NCBI RefSeq assembly: GCF_001417965.1
Contig: NW_018388191.1
Coordinates: 1,248,869 to 1,312,868 of the forward strand
Length of the DNA stretch: 64,000 bases
From: Exaiptasia diaphana
Lineage: Eukaryota; Cnidaria; Anthozoa; Actiniaria; Aiptasiidae
Direction of reading: 5' to 3'
In this document: piece after piece, positions 1-16,311 of the stretch
Layout of the letters: each line of letters starts with the position of its first letter
How positions within the stretch are numbered: position 1 is the stretch's first letter
Translations under genes and position numbers: made by a program
The notes under the pieces: model-generated
What the model saw: the letters and a program-made list of their open reading frames with translations, nothing else
What the model was told of the DNA's origin: nothing
Database searches by the model: none

Positions 1-118
1 AACAATAACCCTGAGAGATTCCTTAGGTAAACTAGATATACAGCAGCATGGAATTTACATCAAAATATTTGAATCCCATCATTCAGATCACAGACTCTCT
101 CAAACGGTCACAATGTAA

Positions 119-4562
<4,444 letters not shown>

Positions 4563-5515
4563 TCATTCACGTAGTTTTTTAAACCATCCAGTGTTAATGG
4601 CGTAAAATAGATCTGTTATTGTTGGATTGATAAACTAGGGTAGTTCTTGTAATGGGTAATAACACTTTAGAATAAACCAATGGACTTCTGGTATTCATTG
4701 TTGTTAGAATTCAATTGGGGGNGGGGGGGGGGGGGGGGGGGGGGGTAAATACGGTCTATTCTTCATTCCACCCTACCCTCCCTAGACTAGTTTCCGTCTT
4801 ATGGTTAAAACAAGAACCCATAAATGCATAACATATTTTAGCTAATGTAATTATTACTTTAAAAGTAAATCAACGATCTACAAGCTACAAGCTACTAAGG
4901 TATGTTATTATTTGCCTATAGATTCAATGTACATAGGATATTCTAGAATGCAGTGAGCCGACATAACTGTATATATATATTTCACTGACGAATAACAAAA
5001 CGTATAATAGCATAAATACTGCATCACCCTGCTTGTTGACACAACCTCCCCTATACAAGCAATGTCCGCGATACTGAGTGTTGCGTTCACAAAAGACTAT
5101 ATAGAGATCTGCCCGAGATATCTAGGTGTGCCCGTATAGGAAGAGGTTTCACAGTATCAACAAAATGCAAAACCTCAAACGCATGCAGGATAATTTAAAA
5201 CGCTGCGGATCGTGAAAGATACGTTTAAATTCATCTTAGCCGCTGAACTTTTTTCATGTCTGCTAGTAATGAGATTATTAAAGTGTGTAAAAGCCAGGTG
5301 ATGCGGCACGCAAGTTCTCTTTTGGAAACTTGCAAAGAAAACCTTTGAGAGTTTAAAAAGTGAAAAATTTAGCTTGTTGTAGAAAAGGTTGAAACCAGTT
5401 AGGAATATATTCCTTCACAGAAAGATAAATGAGGGATCTTCGGGCAAAAGGTGACGTTTCTCTTGATTCGGCCATATACTGTATATAATTCATGTCTAAG
5501 CCTAGTAGATAGAGT
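4563..5515. other. Convergent intergenic stretch with poly-G run
   Basis: This lies between the 3' ends of clathrin heavy chain (+) and the SBSPON-like gene (-). It holds a G homopolymer of about 28 bases with one ambiguous base near 4719-4746, whose length is likely uncertain in the assembly. I see no gene, RNA or clear mobile element in the rest. Confidence 0.6.
4671..4676 (+). terminator. Poly(A) signal of clathrin heavy chain
   Basis: An AATAAA hexamer lies about 110 bp after the clathrin stop codon, in a short AT-rich 3' UTR. It is the first canonical signal downstream of the stop. Confidence 0.6.
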
Positions 5516-8500
5516 TTATACAAAGATAAAGTTGTTGAAATTCTCCTCGTCATTGCATTTGCAATTTGGAATAAGTGGGCTGATCCTACGCCATTCACCA
5601 TGGCAACTGTATATATCAACTGCGTCCCAAGACGTCAGCTCGGCCAAGACCCCGTGACCTTTACAATGACCTTTATCATCCATTACCGAATCTTGACATT
5701 CTACACATACTGGCTTTACAAGATCGAGATTCTTGGCCCAGGTTCCTTGACAGTATGGGTGCTTGGACTCGACCTTAAAGTGCGCACAATAGCTTGGCCT
5801 CCTGACAAAAGATAAAATAATAAAATAATGTCATCATTATTGAATGGCTGGTATTAACATGAACAAGTATATTCCATCTCATGGAATGGGAAAACCATGG
5901 CATCGTGTTCTCTCAGTGCATGCTGGGTGATTCTTACATGCCTGGCATCGTGTTCTCTCATTGCATGCTGGGTGATTCTTACAGCCTCGTCATATTGAGA
6001 CGGATGGTCAAAGATCACAATAAGTGCGAGAAACTCTTGGTCGCCTTCCGTCACAACTTGCTGTCATATATTCAATTCAACCTTGAAAATTTCAAAAACT
6101 TACTTCTTTCTTTCTTCTTGGAATAACTGCTTTGTCTTGGCTGGAAGGATTTTCTCATATTTGGATGGAAATCGTTTGAATTTTCGTGGCAAAACGCGAG
6201 CCATACCTTAAAGTTAAACAGTGTTTTTCAGTAAAAATGAAAGTTGTTAAGACTTAAGACTAGTAGACGCTACAGAATTACTTCATCCATGACTGTTCCA
6301 CAAGTCAATCTTTAATCAGTAAGCGCAGAAGTACATACATGGTTATGTACTTCTGGTAAGCGTAGCAAACGATGCGTTTAGGACAATTTATCTTAGAATC
6401 CAATTGAAGATTATCACGACCGCATATCTCAAATCTGTATTTCTTGTTTGGTCGCTAGTGGGTAAGATCATGTGTATAGTGGAGTAGAATTAACTATTTA
6501 TCTATTGTTAATTATTTCATAGCGAAAACATACCTGCTGCATCCCCACAGTGCTTTAGGAAACAGCCTCTTCTCTGTCTCAAAGGAGGACAAGTTTTTCC
6601 TCCGTCTCGCGAAGGCTTTACGATGACATCACGATGACGCTTTTGTCTTCCGACTCCACAGCGATGAGAGCACGATGTCCATCGGGACCATGTCGAAACG
6701 ACGCATTCTTGTGCGTAAACTGCAAGGGACATTAAAGTTTATTCGTGAGATAATAGAGTGAAATCAATACCGGGATAATGGTTTACACCCTTGTCTGATA
6801 AATTAGTTAATGCAAGCATACGCATCTAATATTTATCATTCGACGGAAATGGGTCCAGGATTTTCTTCCGTGAGAAGGAGACAGTAGTGAAATATACAAG
6901 AACTCAGGAGGGAGTACGTACCTACCACCCCCCTCCCTGCACCCATACCCACCATTCCCCCCCCCCTTTCCTGCAGCCACAGTTATTACGTGTGCCTGAA
7001 GACACGAGAAAAGCCAACCTCCAAATGGTCGGCAATAGCTAGGGATCATGATCACAGACTACTGCCGAGGGTTAGACTGATCGTAGTTAATCTCCCTCTT
7101 TTAACTATGGGCTGATTGAAAGCGTTAAATGCAGGTTCTAAACAAACTGTCTAATCAAGCTGTTAAGTTATTTGCCACAATATCAGTTTTATTCGACTGA
7201 GCTCAGTATATACTGATGCCCGCCTGGGGGTATATATTCTAATTTGATAGTTGATTCGCTAATACACAGCGAGATGATCCAAAGTGTTTTGCTGACATTT
7301 TACTGCCTAAAATCTGTCAATATGGTATAGGCTCACCAGCTAATTTAACAGAGAGAATTGTTGAAAGTAATTTACACTCAATAAGTATCAAATGCCAATA
7401 TCAGTCATGGTCTTTAACAGTTGATGCTGGTTGCTGCATGAAATGCAGATTGGAACTTGCCTTAACTGCGCAGGTATAAGAATTTAAGCCGTGATATGAT
7501 AGGATAGAAACAGGAACACAAGTTATTTCACAGTGTTTTGATGGAAGTATGAGATGGTCCAGTGTGCGTGGCTATGGCACGAGCCCAGACACCTTCATGT
7601 CAACACTTTAGAGCGGCTTCTAGCAAACCGGAAGGAGGGGGAGTGAAATGCACAGGATTACGAGTAAGCTATAGCTCTTTTACTGTCGGTGTTAGTCGCG
7701 TGGCATTTACTCGTTAATCAGGAAACATGGAACCATTTTCACCAGGACTAAAGCGTCAATTTACTGGCAATTGGTTGCCTCATTGTTTAATGCAAATATG
7801 CCGTTTAGGACTGATATGCAGCTTTGCAGAAATATATGCGGGCTGAGTTTTCTCTGTCGTTAGCTGGTTTCAGGTTTATAACCGATTTCATCAGGTCTTT
7901 AGGAGGTGTTCAACAGTCTCAATTAGAGCTTTTGAGCTTCGAGGAGCACTTTACTGCTTCAATCATGTGGTATTGGAGTTGGATCATTCACACGAGTTCA
8001 TTTGCGCGTGAATTCACATCTTTTGATATGTGCTAAATTTTTGGACAAATTAATTGTCACTCATTGTGAGAATGAATATCGAATCTCTTATGTCATTATT
8101 GATGGAAGTGCAAAACACTGTAAAATCAATGACACTAGTTCCTGGCTAGCGGAAGTAGTTCCTGGTATATGCATCACCAGCAGCCGGGGTTCCGAAAAAA
8201 AAGCGCGAAAACAAGAAAAATATCAGAAAAATCTCTCCAGTCTTGAGCCCGTGCAGTATGCGAGCTATTCACAGAATGAACCATTTACGCAGAACAGCTT
8301 TTCCTGGATTCAGTGTAAGGTTACCAGGTTACAAAGGTTGTCATTTTACACTTCTTGCGTGTGGACGAGGTATAAACTAATTCTTTGTGATCTCCAGGAA
8401 AGGAAATGTCGGGGAACAAAAGGGTTATTTAGTTCTATCAAATTATACCGTACCTACAGGATACTATCATCGACGGACGAACGCTAAGCATATTTCGTTT

Positions 8501-10667
8501 TGTCGTTATATCATTTTCCTGGAGTAGAATTTTTATCATGTAACACGTATATATTTAGCCAAGTAATTCGTCTTTAAAAAATACTTATCACCACAGGACT
8601 TGGTGGTTAGGATATGACCCTTCTGAACCGTTTTGACACTGAACCAATTCACTGAACTCTGCAGTAGTTACGAAATGAAATGAAAACATGTTTGGTTTCC
8701 AACATCCCTCTGCACCTAGTGACTGACAGGATTTTTAATTAACTTTACCATATGTTCAAAAAATACGGAAACATTTAATGACTTTTTCAAAGTATCGGTG
8801 GGAAATCTAAAGTATTTAATATATAGGTGAAAGGTTGCACCCAAAAAAGATTCTACAGTCCAAGATTATTACAGAGAAATGCTAAGTATGAGAAGATTTC
8901 ACGTTTTTAACCAAGGTCACACAACAATTGTACAAACAACAGGATAAACTCCCCGCGTGTATTGGTTAGAAAGATCGGATATTACGTCCAAACAGTGGCA
9001 AAAATGAACGCGATAATGAAGGAATATTTCTGTGGAAAATGCGACACGAATGTGCAATATCTTAAAACAACAAATAACAGATCAAACTGGTTGAATTATT
9101 GTTTGAACTTCAAGAAAATCTTTGTTGATCGACTTGAAGGGTAATGGCTGCTAAATGTCACGTGATGTACATCTAGATATTTCTCAGTTCAGAAGAAAGA
9201 CAGCAAACGAACCGCAAAAATGCTTCACAACGACAAGCAACTTGGCATTATCCCAATGGAATTTCAGTTACATAATAAAAATAGAGGATAAGTCTAAAAA
9301 TACAACTGTTTAAACAATTCTAAATATAAAGGAACAAGCTGTAGTTGAAAAAAAAATCAAAAAATGATCTATTACATAAAAAGCTGACGTTATGTCATAA
9401 GCTTTCTGAAATGAAGCACAAAAAGATCTGCATTTTTGTTTGTTTATTTAGTTCAAGTGTGTTTAAGTTGCAGTTTTGTCTGCTTGTAGATGAATATCGT
9501 CCATAACAATACAAATCAAACAAGAATTTGGCATTTGCACAGCCGTGTCGTTCAAAATAAGAGGATCGTTGAAGGCTTTAACAATGACCTTGCGCTGTAG
9601 TCAACCACGACAAAGGCTTGAAGAGTCTTTAAATGAATAACTACTTTCAAACATACACAAGGCAAAACAATGGATACAATGACGATTATCTGTTTGTCTA
9701 ACATTGAAATTTAGTGAATTTTTTAACTATTTGTCATGTATTATATAATTAGCCGCTATTAAATAGTCCTTTGTTAAAAGTTGGCAAAGTTTTCACTTAC
9801 GTAAAACAATACGCTTCACTCGCCTGTGTGTACATTTTACGTAAAAAAGAGCTTACGTTTTTATAGCGGTTCAGCGCACATTTACGAATTCTTTCATCTG
9901 GACAGTGAGTGTTTGCTTTTGGTCATATTTCCCGCATTAACTAATCAGACATTCCGATGTTTATTAATCGTGATATTTGACGGAAAGGAATACCTAAGAT
10001 ACTACAAAATGCACACAAAATTTAATGGAAGCATGTCAGCCTCGCGAAATCCTCGAAGGTCATGTATTAAGCGCTCTCTTAAAAGTATCAATTATTTTAC
10101 CACTAAAGTTTTGCTCGCGGAATCCTAAGGCACCAAATTGTATCAGTTTATTGTTGAAGTCAGATTAAGTATAGATTAATCACTAAACAAGTCAGCCCCG
10201 CGGTCAGTAAAAGCAGGAGAAAGATAAGCCATTGGCATATCAATAGAAGTATCAAGTAGCCTCAGGAGAGAATCACAACTGAGAGAATTAATGATATGGT
10301 TAAGTCACGATTAAGCTTTCTAGTTGTTTCCATTGAATTAAGTGAATTTCGCCTCCATAACCTTAGATTTAATAGTAAAAAAGTTTCAAATAGAAGTTAG
10401 TTTACCTTGTATTTTACATTCTTTTTTAACGCGTTCGAAGTCTGGACAACAATCACCAGCCAGTTCACAAAAAGCATCACAGAAACAAACTTTTCTTCTT
10501 GGTCTTCCATCGTCCGACTTTAGGTCGTATCTTTCTACAGCACAAGTACTATTCCTTCCAATACAGCAAGTAAGCGGACCATCTCTGTCCCTTTGGTCAC
10601 ACTGTCCTGAAACTACACTTGAATAGACAGCAAACACACATACAAAAGCTAATACAGCTCGCTTCAT
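5516..10667 (-). CDS. SBSPON: SBSPON-like secreted somatomedin B / thrombospondin-1 protein
   Basis: Four coding exons on the minus strand: 10406-10667, 6534-6719, 6104-6206, 5516-5801. Phases join exactly (1, 1, 2), giving 278 residues against about 264 in human SBSPON. Residues 1-21 are a signal peptide (MKRAVLAFVCVFAVYSSVVS). Residues 23-84 are a cysteine-rich somatomedin B domain ending in CFCDAFCELAGDCCPDF. Residues 93-143 are a TSP1 repeat with the WSRW tryptophan motif and paired cysteines. The C-terminal domain begins SYCAHFKVES and ends with CKCN and a hydrophobic FNNFIFV tail, matching the human GYCMEF...CSCP...SFIFI pattern. The protein is expected to be an extracellular matrix component; its exact role is not established. 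Intron 1 (6720-10405) is 3.7 kb and holds no gene I can support. Another copy-poor intron feature, a 30-bp palindrome, lies near 6340. Confidence 0.9.
5899..5982. repeat. Two-copy tandem repeat in SBSPON intron 3
   Basis: A unit of about 40-45 bp beginning GGCATCGTGTTCTCTCA occurs twice in tandem with few mismatches. It lies between coding exons 3 and 4 of the SBSPON-like gene and creates a repetitive open frame on the minus strand that is not coding. Confidence 0.7.
6319..6362. mobile_element. Mini-palindrome insertion, copy 1, with 7-bp duplication
   Basis: A 30-bp hairpin at 6326-6355 has perfect 12-bp arms (CAGAAGTACATA / TATGTACTTCTG) and a 6-base centre. It is bounded on both sides by the same 7-mer, GTAAGCG, at 6319-6325 and 6356-6362. 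It lies in intron 1 of the SBSPON-like gene. Related hairpins with different 7-mers lie at 23360-23390 and 46798-46824. It has no coding capacity. Confidence 0.75.
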
Positions 10668-12808
10668 CTTGGATGTTAACCGTACTCTGCTCGGTACTTA
10701 GACTGACTTATCGATCTCTGTCTTTGAGTCAAATCCAATGTACTGATCGGAACACAAGACCCCGCACTGTAACTCGTGTCGGCTCGCCGGAAGTGACGAT
10801 TTATCCTTGCCGACCTGGCAAGTTGTCAAAACCATTTGACTTCAGACGACCTCTGCATATCGACGAATCAATTATAGGGACGTCTCCCAATGCACAGACG
10901 TCCCGGTTTGAGTTTTTTGTCATTTTCGATCCTAAGTTCTTTTTTAAGTTTCTGTGAAAAATCGTGATTTTTCAGAACGTGCCTTTTAGCGAATCCAAAG
11001 GGAAGCCCAGGAATCTTGGCAATGATATAAACCACTAAGAACAAAAAGCCACGCTTTGTCCCCCGAATCTGCAATGCTAATCTTTTGAACGATGTACTTT
11101 TGTTGATGAACTAAAGACGAGTATTAATTTCAGGTGGTAGTGATCTTGTCTATCAACCGTGGATGCCAATGCAACTTGACAGCTGATAGTTGAAGTGTTG
11201 TTTCGTCACGAGAAATCAGATAGAGCGGTCGAAACGTTGCCAAGGGACTTCGCAAGGTCAGAACTGACGTGAGATTCTAATGAACAATGCAAATAATTCA
11301 TCATAGAGGAAACCCTGGGCTTTGCTACGTCCGCCATAGAGCAGTATAAACACGCAAGACTGGTACTTAACCTATCGGCCGCGTATCGAATAAACTTCAT
11401 AACTATTTTAGTTTGAGCTTTTCCCATTTTGTCCCTGTTAATTTAGGTTAAAATAGCTGTATTTCTTATGGACTGGGAAGATAACGTGCATTTATTTACA
11501 TATTTGTGACAAAAATCATAGGAACTTTAAGATGCGCGCCGTACTTCCATTGTTAGGCATTTCCTTCATGTTTCCTTCGTTTCCATTGCTAACGTGTGGC
11601 AAGGAAATGAACTGATCACATGGATAAGATTGTAACGTTGTGGCGTCGCTGAGGGTGCGGAACCGCCTACGGGAACCGCAATGTTTGTTGACACCAAAAA
11701 ACACCGAAACGTGAGGTAAATACCGACACCATTTCAATCCCCCCTTTGCAGTATTTCTATCAGGTACGCGGAGGAAAATGTTTGTTCTTGAACGTTTTTT
11801 CCGTTCCTTTCTACCAATCCACAATTTAATTTCCGGGGTTATATTGACGTGCGATATCATTTGCTCAATACGTATTTTGCTGCGGATTCTCTATTAACGT
11901 AGTGTTTCTATGTTTGGAGCATAGAAAGTAAAATAGCAGTTGTTTATAGTGAGTTTATTTCCGGTAACACAAGCGATGTTTGTAGTGAATGATAGACAAG
12001 GGTGTGGCCTGTTTACATTGAGGTCGGGGACAAGAACCACAATCAAATAGACACATGGGTGTCATTTTAATATTAAGTAGCACGAGAAAAGCCTCGGTAC
12101 TTAATATGAGGAAATAATACAATTGACTGCGTTGTTTTCTTTCATTCCTTTGAGGTCTCAAAACATGGATTACACTAAGATGTTCTCTGTGTAAAACGTC
12201 CTTAACCTAAGCCTTGATCTGACGCCTTGATGTCCACTTTAAACTCTTTTATTCAGCACCAACAAACTAAAACAGCGAAAATCTAAAACAAACAAAATGC
12301 GTCTTTTCGCTGATGGTTCAGTTTTAGAGCGAGATTCAGTGAAAGTTTACAAGTTTCTGGGGCCAAGAAATACAATGCAATACTAAACATCGAAGAACAA
12401 GGGAGGATTTTTGCCAGCTTTGCAGCAATCAATCAATTAACCTTTAAACAAACAATTTCGCCAGTAATCCATTTTAATTAACTTTTTACCCCAGATAGAT
12501 AGCATTGATGATTGTACCGAGTGAAGATATGATGTAACAAAATGGAATTGTTAAAAACGTAACAAATGTTTGCTGTTTGTGACTAGAATAGTGACATAAA
12601 CAATGTGGCTCACAATGTTGGCGATGGGTGAGCCAAATCCATCTGATAACACGGCCAAACCCCTTACTTGAGCACAATACACTATCAGATGAAAAATACT
12701 TCAAGAGAATGGCTCTATTGACGATACACCAGTATGTTTTTGTAATAAAGGAAAGTTCTAGAACATAAAAGGGTGCATTCCATGATTTCCCATCTGAATG
12801 AACAGTAT
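10668..12808. other. Intergenic stretch, no supported gene
   Basis: This is upstream of the SBSPON-like gene and presumably includes its promoter and 5' UTR. Several short open frames occur on both strands, but none resembles a known family or has a persuasive exon structure. No tRNA or rRNA signature was noticed. Confidence 0.5.
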
Positions 12809-12841
12809 TAAAACTTTAAAAAATACGATATACTTTTTTAA

Positions 12842-12883
12842 TCTTAACATGTTTCAGCATTACATTATGCCATCCTCAGAAGA
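12842..12883 (-). ncRNA. Hammerhead ribozyme-like motif in the 3' PLE arm
   Basis: Reading the minus strand, helix I strand TCTT is followed by CTGAGGA (the CUGANGA core). A 17-base hairpin with a GCAT/ATGC stem comes next, then GAAA, a very short or dimer-type helix III (ACATGT), T17 and AAGA, which closes helix I. PLE terminal repeats are known to carry minimal type I hammerheads. Helix II is imperfect next to the core (extra U-G opposite U), so activity is uncertain. Confidence 0.55.
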
Positions 12884-13612
12884 ATGAGAATAAAAGTCGT
12901 TACAAATGATTATATAGTCTAGGTACAAATGATTGACATGTAATATAATATGAACTAAATGAACTAGCGTGACTAATAAAAATAACAAGATAACCAGTAC
13001 ATGTTATCTGTTATCCCTATTTATAGATAATATGACAGCTACAGTTTAAAAGAAGTTTTCATATGCTTTACTTGAACGTTAAGTTCAGGTTTTAGATTGT
13101 TAATATAAAAAGCTTCTTTAAGTTTAAGGAGTATTTTATACTTTGCAGTGTCTAAGATCTTAAAACAATTCAAAGAGTATTTATCACTACAACTTTTAGA
13201 TTTCGTGAGGTGTTTAAAGATGTGAGAGTTTTTATCAGAAACAGTATGTTCTTTAATCCTTGTAGAGAAATGGCGAGAAGTCTCTCCAATATAACGAGAT
13301 TGACATCCCGCACAAGTAAATTGGTAGACTACACAAGATTTAAGACCATCTGGAATGGCATCTTTAAAACTAAAAAGTTGTTTGATTTTAAATGAAGTNA
13401 AAACAAGTTTAAGGTTAAATTCCGGACAAAAAAGTTTACATAGTTTTTTAATTTTAAAATTAGTTATTTTAGAAAAGTTTCCAATGTATGGTAGTTTAAA
13501 ATAACGAAATTCGGCAGAAGTTTCCTGTGAGACATTGTTAGCTACATTTTTAGCATTGCTAATTTGTTGATTAACCGCGTTGTCTATGATATGAGCCGGA
13601 AAAGAGTTGCGT

Positions 13613-13655
13613 TTAAGTGTTTGTGTTTGTGTTTGTGTTTGTGTTTGTGTTTGTG
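13613..13655. repeat. TTTGTG microsatellite
   Basis: About seven tandem hexamers (TTTGTG / TGTTTG register). They translate as a Thr-Gln run at the start of the open frame of the Penelope-like fragment and probably arose after or at insertion. Confidence 0.8.
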
Positions 13656-13680
13656 TTTTTGTAACGACTTTTATTCTCAT

Positions 13681-13722
13681 TCTTCTGAGGATGGCATAAT
13701 GTAATGCTGAAACATGTTAAGA
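13681..13722 (+). ncRNA. Inverted copy of the hammerhead-like motif
   Basis: This is the same 42-base arrangement as at 12842-12883, on the opposite strand within the right-hand 95-bp arm. The CTGAGGA core is at 13685-13691, GAAA at 13709-13712, the predicted cleavage position after T13718, and AAGA closes helix I. It is identical to the left copy, as the arms are reverse complements. Confidence 0.5.
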
Positions 13723-13785
13723 TTAAAAAAGTATATCGTATTTTTTAAAGTTTTATTATCTCTAGTGCTACTACGAAACTATGGT

Positions 13786-16311
13786 AATGAACAGTATTAT
13801 AGTGCTAATAGTTAACAGAGTTAGTAGAGGGGAACTAAGTAACTCTGTAGTTAATAAGTACACTTCAAACTCATTGTTCTCTTTTGTGTTTGATTATCTA
13901 TATGATAATCCTTTCACGGTCCATGGAGTATCACCGTAGACAGTACCTCAGTGTTTAGCACATTCTTATCGAAGATGATTACAAATTTGTGGTAATGACT
14001 GAGAAGCGTCATCAACTTTACAAGCCTTCTGGGTGACCTCAAAAGCAAAACAAAATAACTGACCGACGAATTCAATAGAGGGAAAGCTGTGTTTCAGATA
14101 AATATACTCGACAGTAAGCAGCTTTATCCAAGAGTAGAAATCAATCCTTTTGGACACCCTTAAAGTATTTTCCTTATCAAAGTTAAGGTTTGAGAGACGA
14201 GACATCTTATGATGACCCCAGGCATTTACTGCCTGCGTGAGAATTTCTCACATTAGGAAGAAAAACCGCACATCTATTTGCTGAAAAAACCGCATCACCG
14301 CATCAAGGGACGTGAAAAGTTGTCTTAAGTAGTTGATTATTATATTGTAATGAATATTATTCTAAGCTAATGGCATCAAGCAAGGATTCAGATATAAAGT
14401 CACAGATGTTTTTGAACGGTTACTGGGGTCTAGACCAACAGGAGTTTTGCGGTTAAGCCGCAATGCAAGATGGAAACAATGCTTCGCTAATCTTTCTCTC
14501 ATTAGATTACGCACAGCATTCCATGTCAAGCAGCAGCCGTGAGAAAATACGTCAAAAATTAATTTAATGGAGTACAGTTCGCGAAAGGGAAGATAAATTG
14601 TCACCTGTCGGTACAAAGGGCGATTTGTAATACGATTTGCGCATCGATCTTACGTAGACGTACGGAAATTCTACGTGAAAACGGCGTACCGCCGCACATC
14701 GATTTAATTGCATTTGAAACAAATAGAGCAAAGTGATGTTCTCGTCGAGCTTGCAAAGTAACTAAAGTACTGAGAGTGCTGCAGAGTACTGACGTCACTG
14801 AAGGGCGGACCCAAAGAACGAGGCAGGGGGTAACTCTTCTGCTTCAAATAAAGGATGATATTATGGTGTTAGGGTTTATCTACGAGTTGACACCGTCTTG
14901 AAGAGAAAAGAAAGATGATTAAGTCTGAGCTGACGTGTTCTTGTGAACAGATTCCTTGATTAATACACGTCGCCATCATGCAGTCACGCTAACAATCCGT
15001 ACTCAAAGTCAAGTGTTATACGCAGTCAAGATTTAATACCAGTCAAATTATCTTAACATCACATTAGATGCTCTGATATTATCACTAAGCGTTGTACCAA
15101 CCAGAAATTGAGGAAGGTAGACCGGTGTTTTCGTGAGAGCACGTAACATGTTCGATAACCATGTGTCAAAGAAATAACTTCCCTGTTGAGAAGAACTAAT
15201 TTGAGCGATATCAAAACGGGTCGTGGTCGTGCTGGGATCCATATAGGTTGCTATTGATGAAAAACTGTTTTAAATACCGATTTTCACCATGCACGCACAG
15301 TATAAATACCTAAATATATTCATGCAATACCGAAAAGCAATACCGATTATCTTTAAAGTTGCAGCTCTACTGATCCTTAAAAACCTGATCGCTGATTCCC
15401 CGGAATCCCCGACTGATCCCTTATAGATGTTCGCCTGAGCAGAGCTACTAACTCTGTACTAAATAAGTGTTCTGTAAAGATAAAAAAAGCAACAATTTGT
15501 GAAAGATAAGTCAAAAACGAACTGCAATTACGTAATTATCCACTGAGAAACTATGTGCAAAAAGTAAAAAAACGCTTCAAAAATTATAATGACAATCGTA
15601 CGAGTGAAATGATTTCCGGAAGCATGATGACCGAAACAGAGAACGATCTCTTCGCATCTTCTCTTCGCCGCCGTGAAAGTATGGATGACGTCATTTTTGG
15701 AAGCTCTTTAATTATCACGATCAACAATTCCATTCAGTGATCATCGTGAAACTATGAAATTGTCTTGACAAAACGATGACACAACTACGAGCTATTTTTA
15801 AAATTACATGCACCATGTCAGTAACCATGCACCATCAATTCTCTTCATTATCGTCGAACTCCGAGTGACGTCATTTCTGGGAGCTTTCATCAGATGGTGA
15901 CCGAATACAGTGAACTTGGATTCCTGCGTATAGGAATGTTAACCCCGGAATCGCTGGACGTGAATGCATGCAATTATTCTATCGAAAAAATCCCGAATTG
16001 TTGTCTGAAATTACGGACATTACCGTAGACTATTGTATCGCGATGCATATGACAGCACTGAAAGCTTAAAGAACTGATTGAAATACATAAATCAAAAACT
16101 AATAAATAAAATAATGAGATTTTTAGATGAAAGATGAAAAGGAGAAACAAAAAAAAAAGGTTAAAGGAGAAACAAAATGAAACAAAGACATAGTTGAAAT
16201 TAAAATTGAGAAAAAATATAACGTTGTAGTGCTATTGTTAAAATTACTGAAATACATCTCTTTACAACATTAGCCGGCATTGTCTTAAATAAATATTTCG
16301 CGTTGAATTCT
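13786..16311. other. Intergenic stretch, no supported gene
   Basis: Between the Penelope-like fragment and the 3' end of MMAB. Short open frames at 14362-14616, 15048-15242 and elsewhere show no recognisable family, codon periodicity or splice structure. I see no RNA gene here. Confidence 0.5.

Larger units (their letters stand above)
12811..13785 (-). mobile_element. Penelope-like retroelement fragment with GIY-YIG endonuclease
   Basis: The minus strand carries the C-terminal part of a Penelope-like element (PLE) polyprotein at 13039-13680. It reads into a GIY-YIG nuclease domain with the hallmark YIGETSRHFSTRIKEH. The reverse transcriptase is absent, so this is a short 5'-truncated copy. 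Two 95-bp arms, 12809-12903 and 13661-13755, are perfect reverse complements by eye. A 14-bp direct repeat, AATGAACAGTATTA, at 12797-12810 and 13786-13799 fits a target-site duplication. Inverted partial terminal repeats and a short 5' extension are known for PLE insertions. A TTTGTG microsatellite near 13613-13655 sits at the junction of arm and coding part. The element looks fairly young, because the arms are identical, but it is incomplete. Confidence 0.85.

Noticed and set aside
5854-6054. Minus-strand frame with repeated RITQHA(M/L)REHDA
   Set aside because: Generated by the two-copy tandem repeat in an SBSPON intron; the true exons on either side join without it.
8002-8487. 161-codon plus-strand open frame in SBSPON intron 1
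   Set aside because: No recognisable domain, irregular composition and inside a well-supported intron of the opposite strand.
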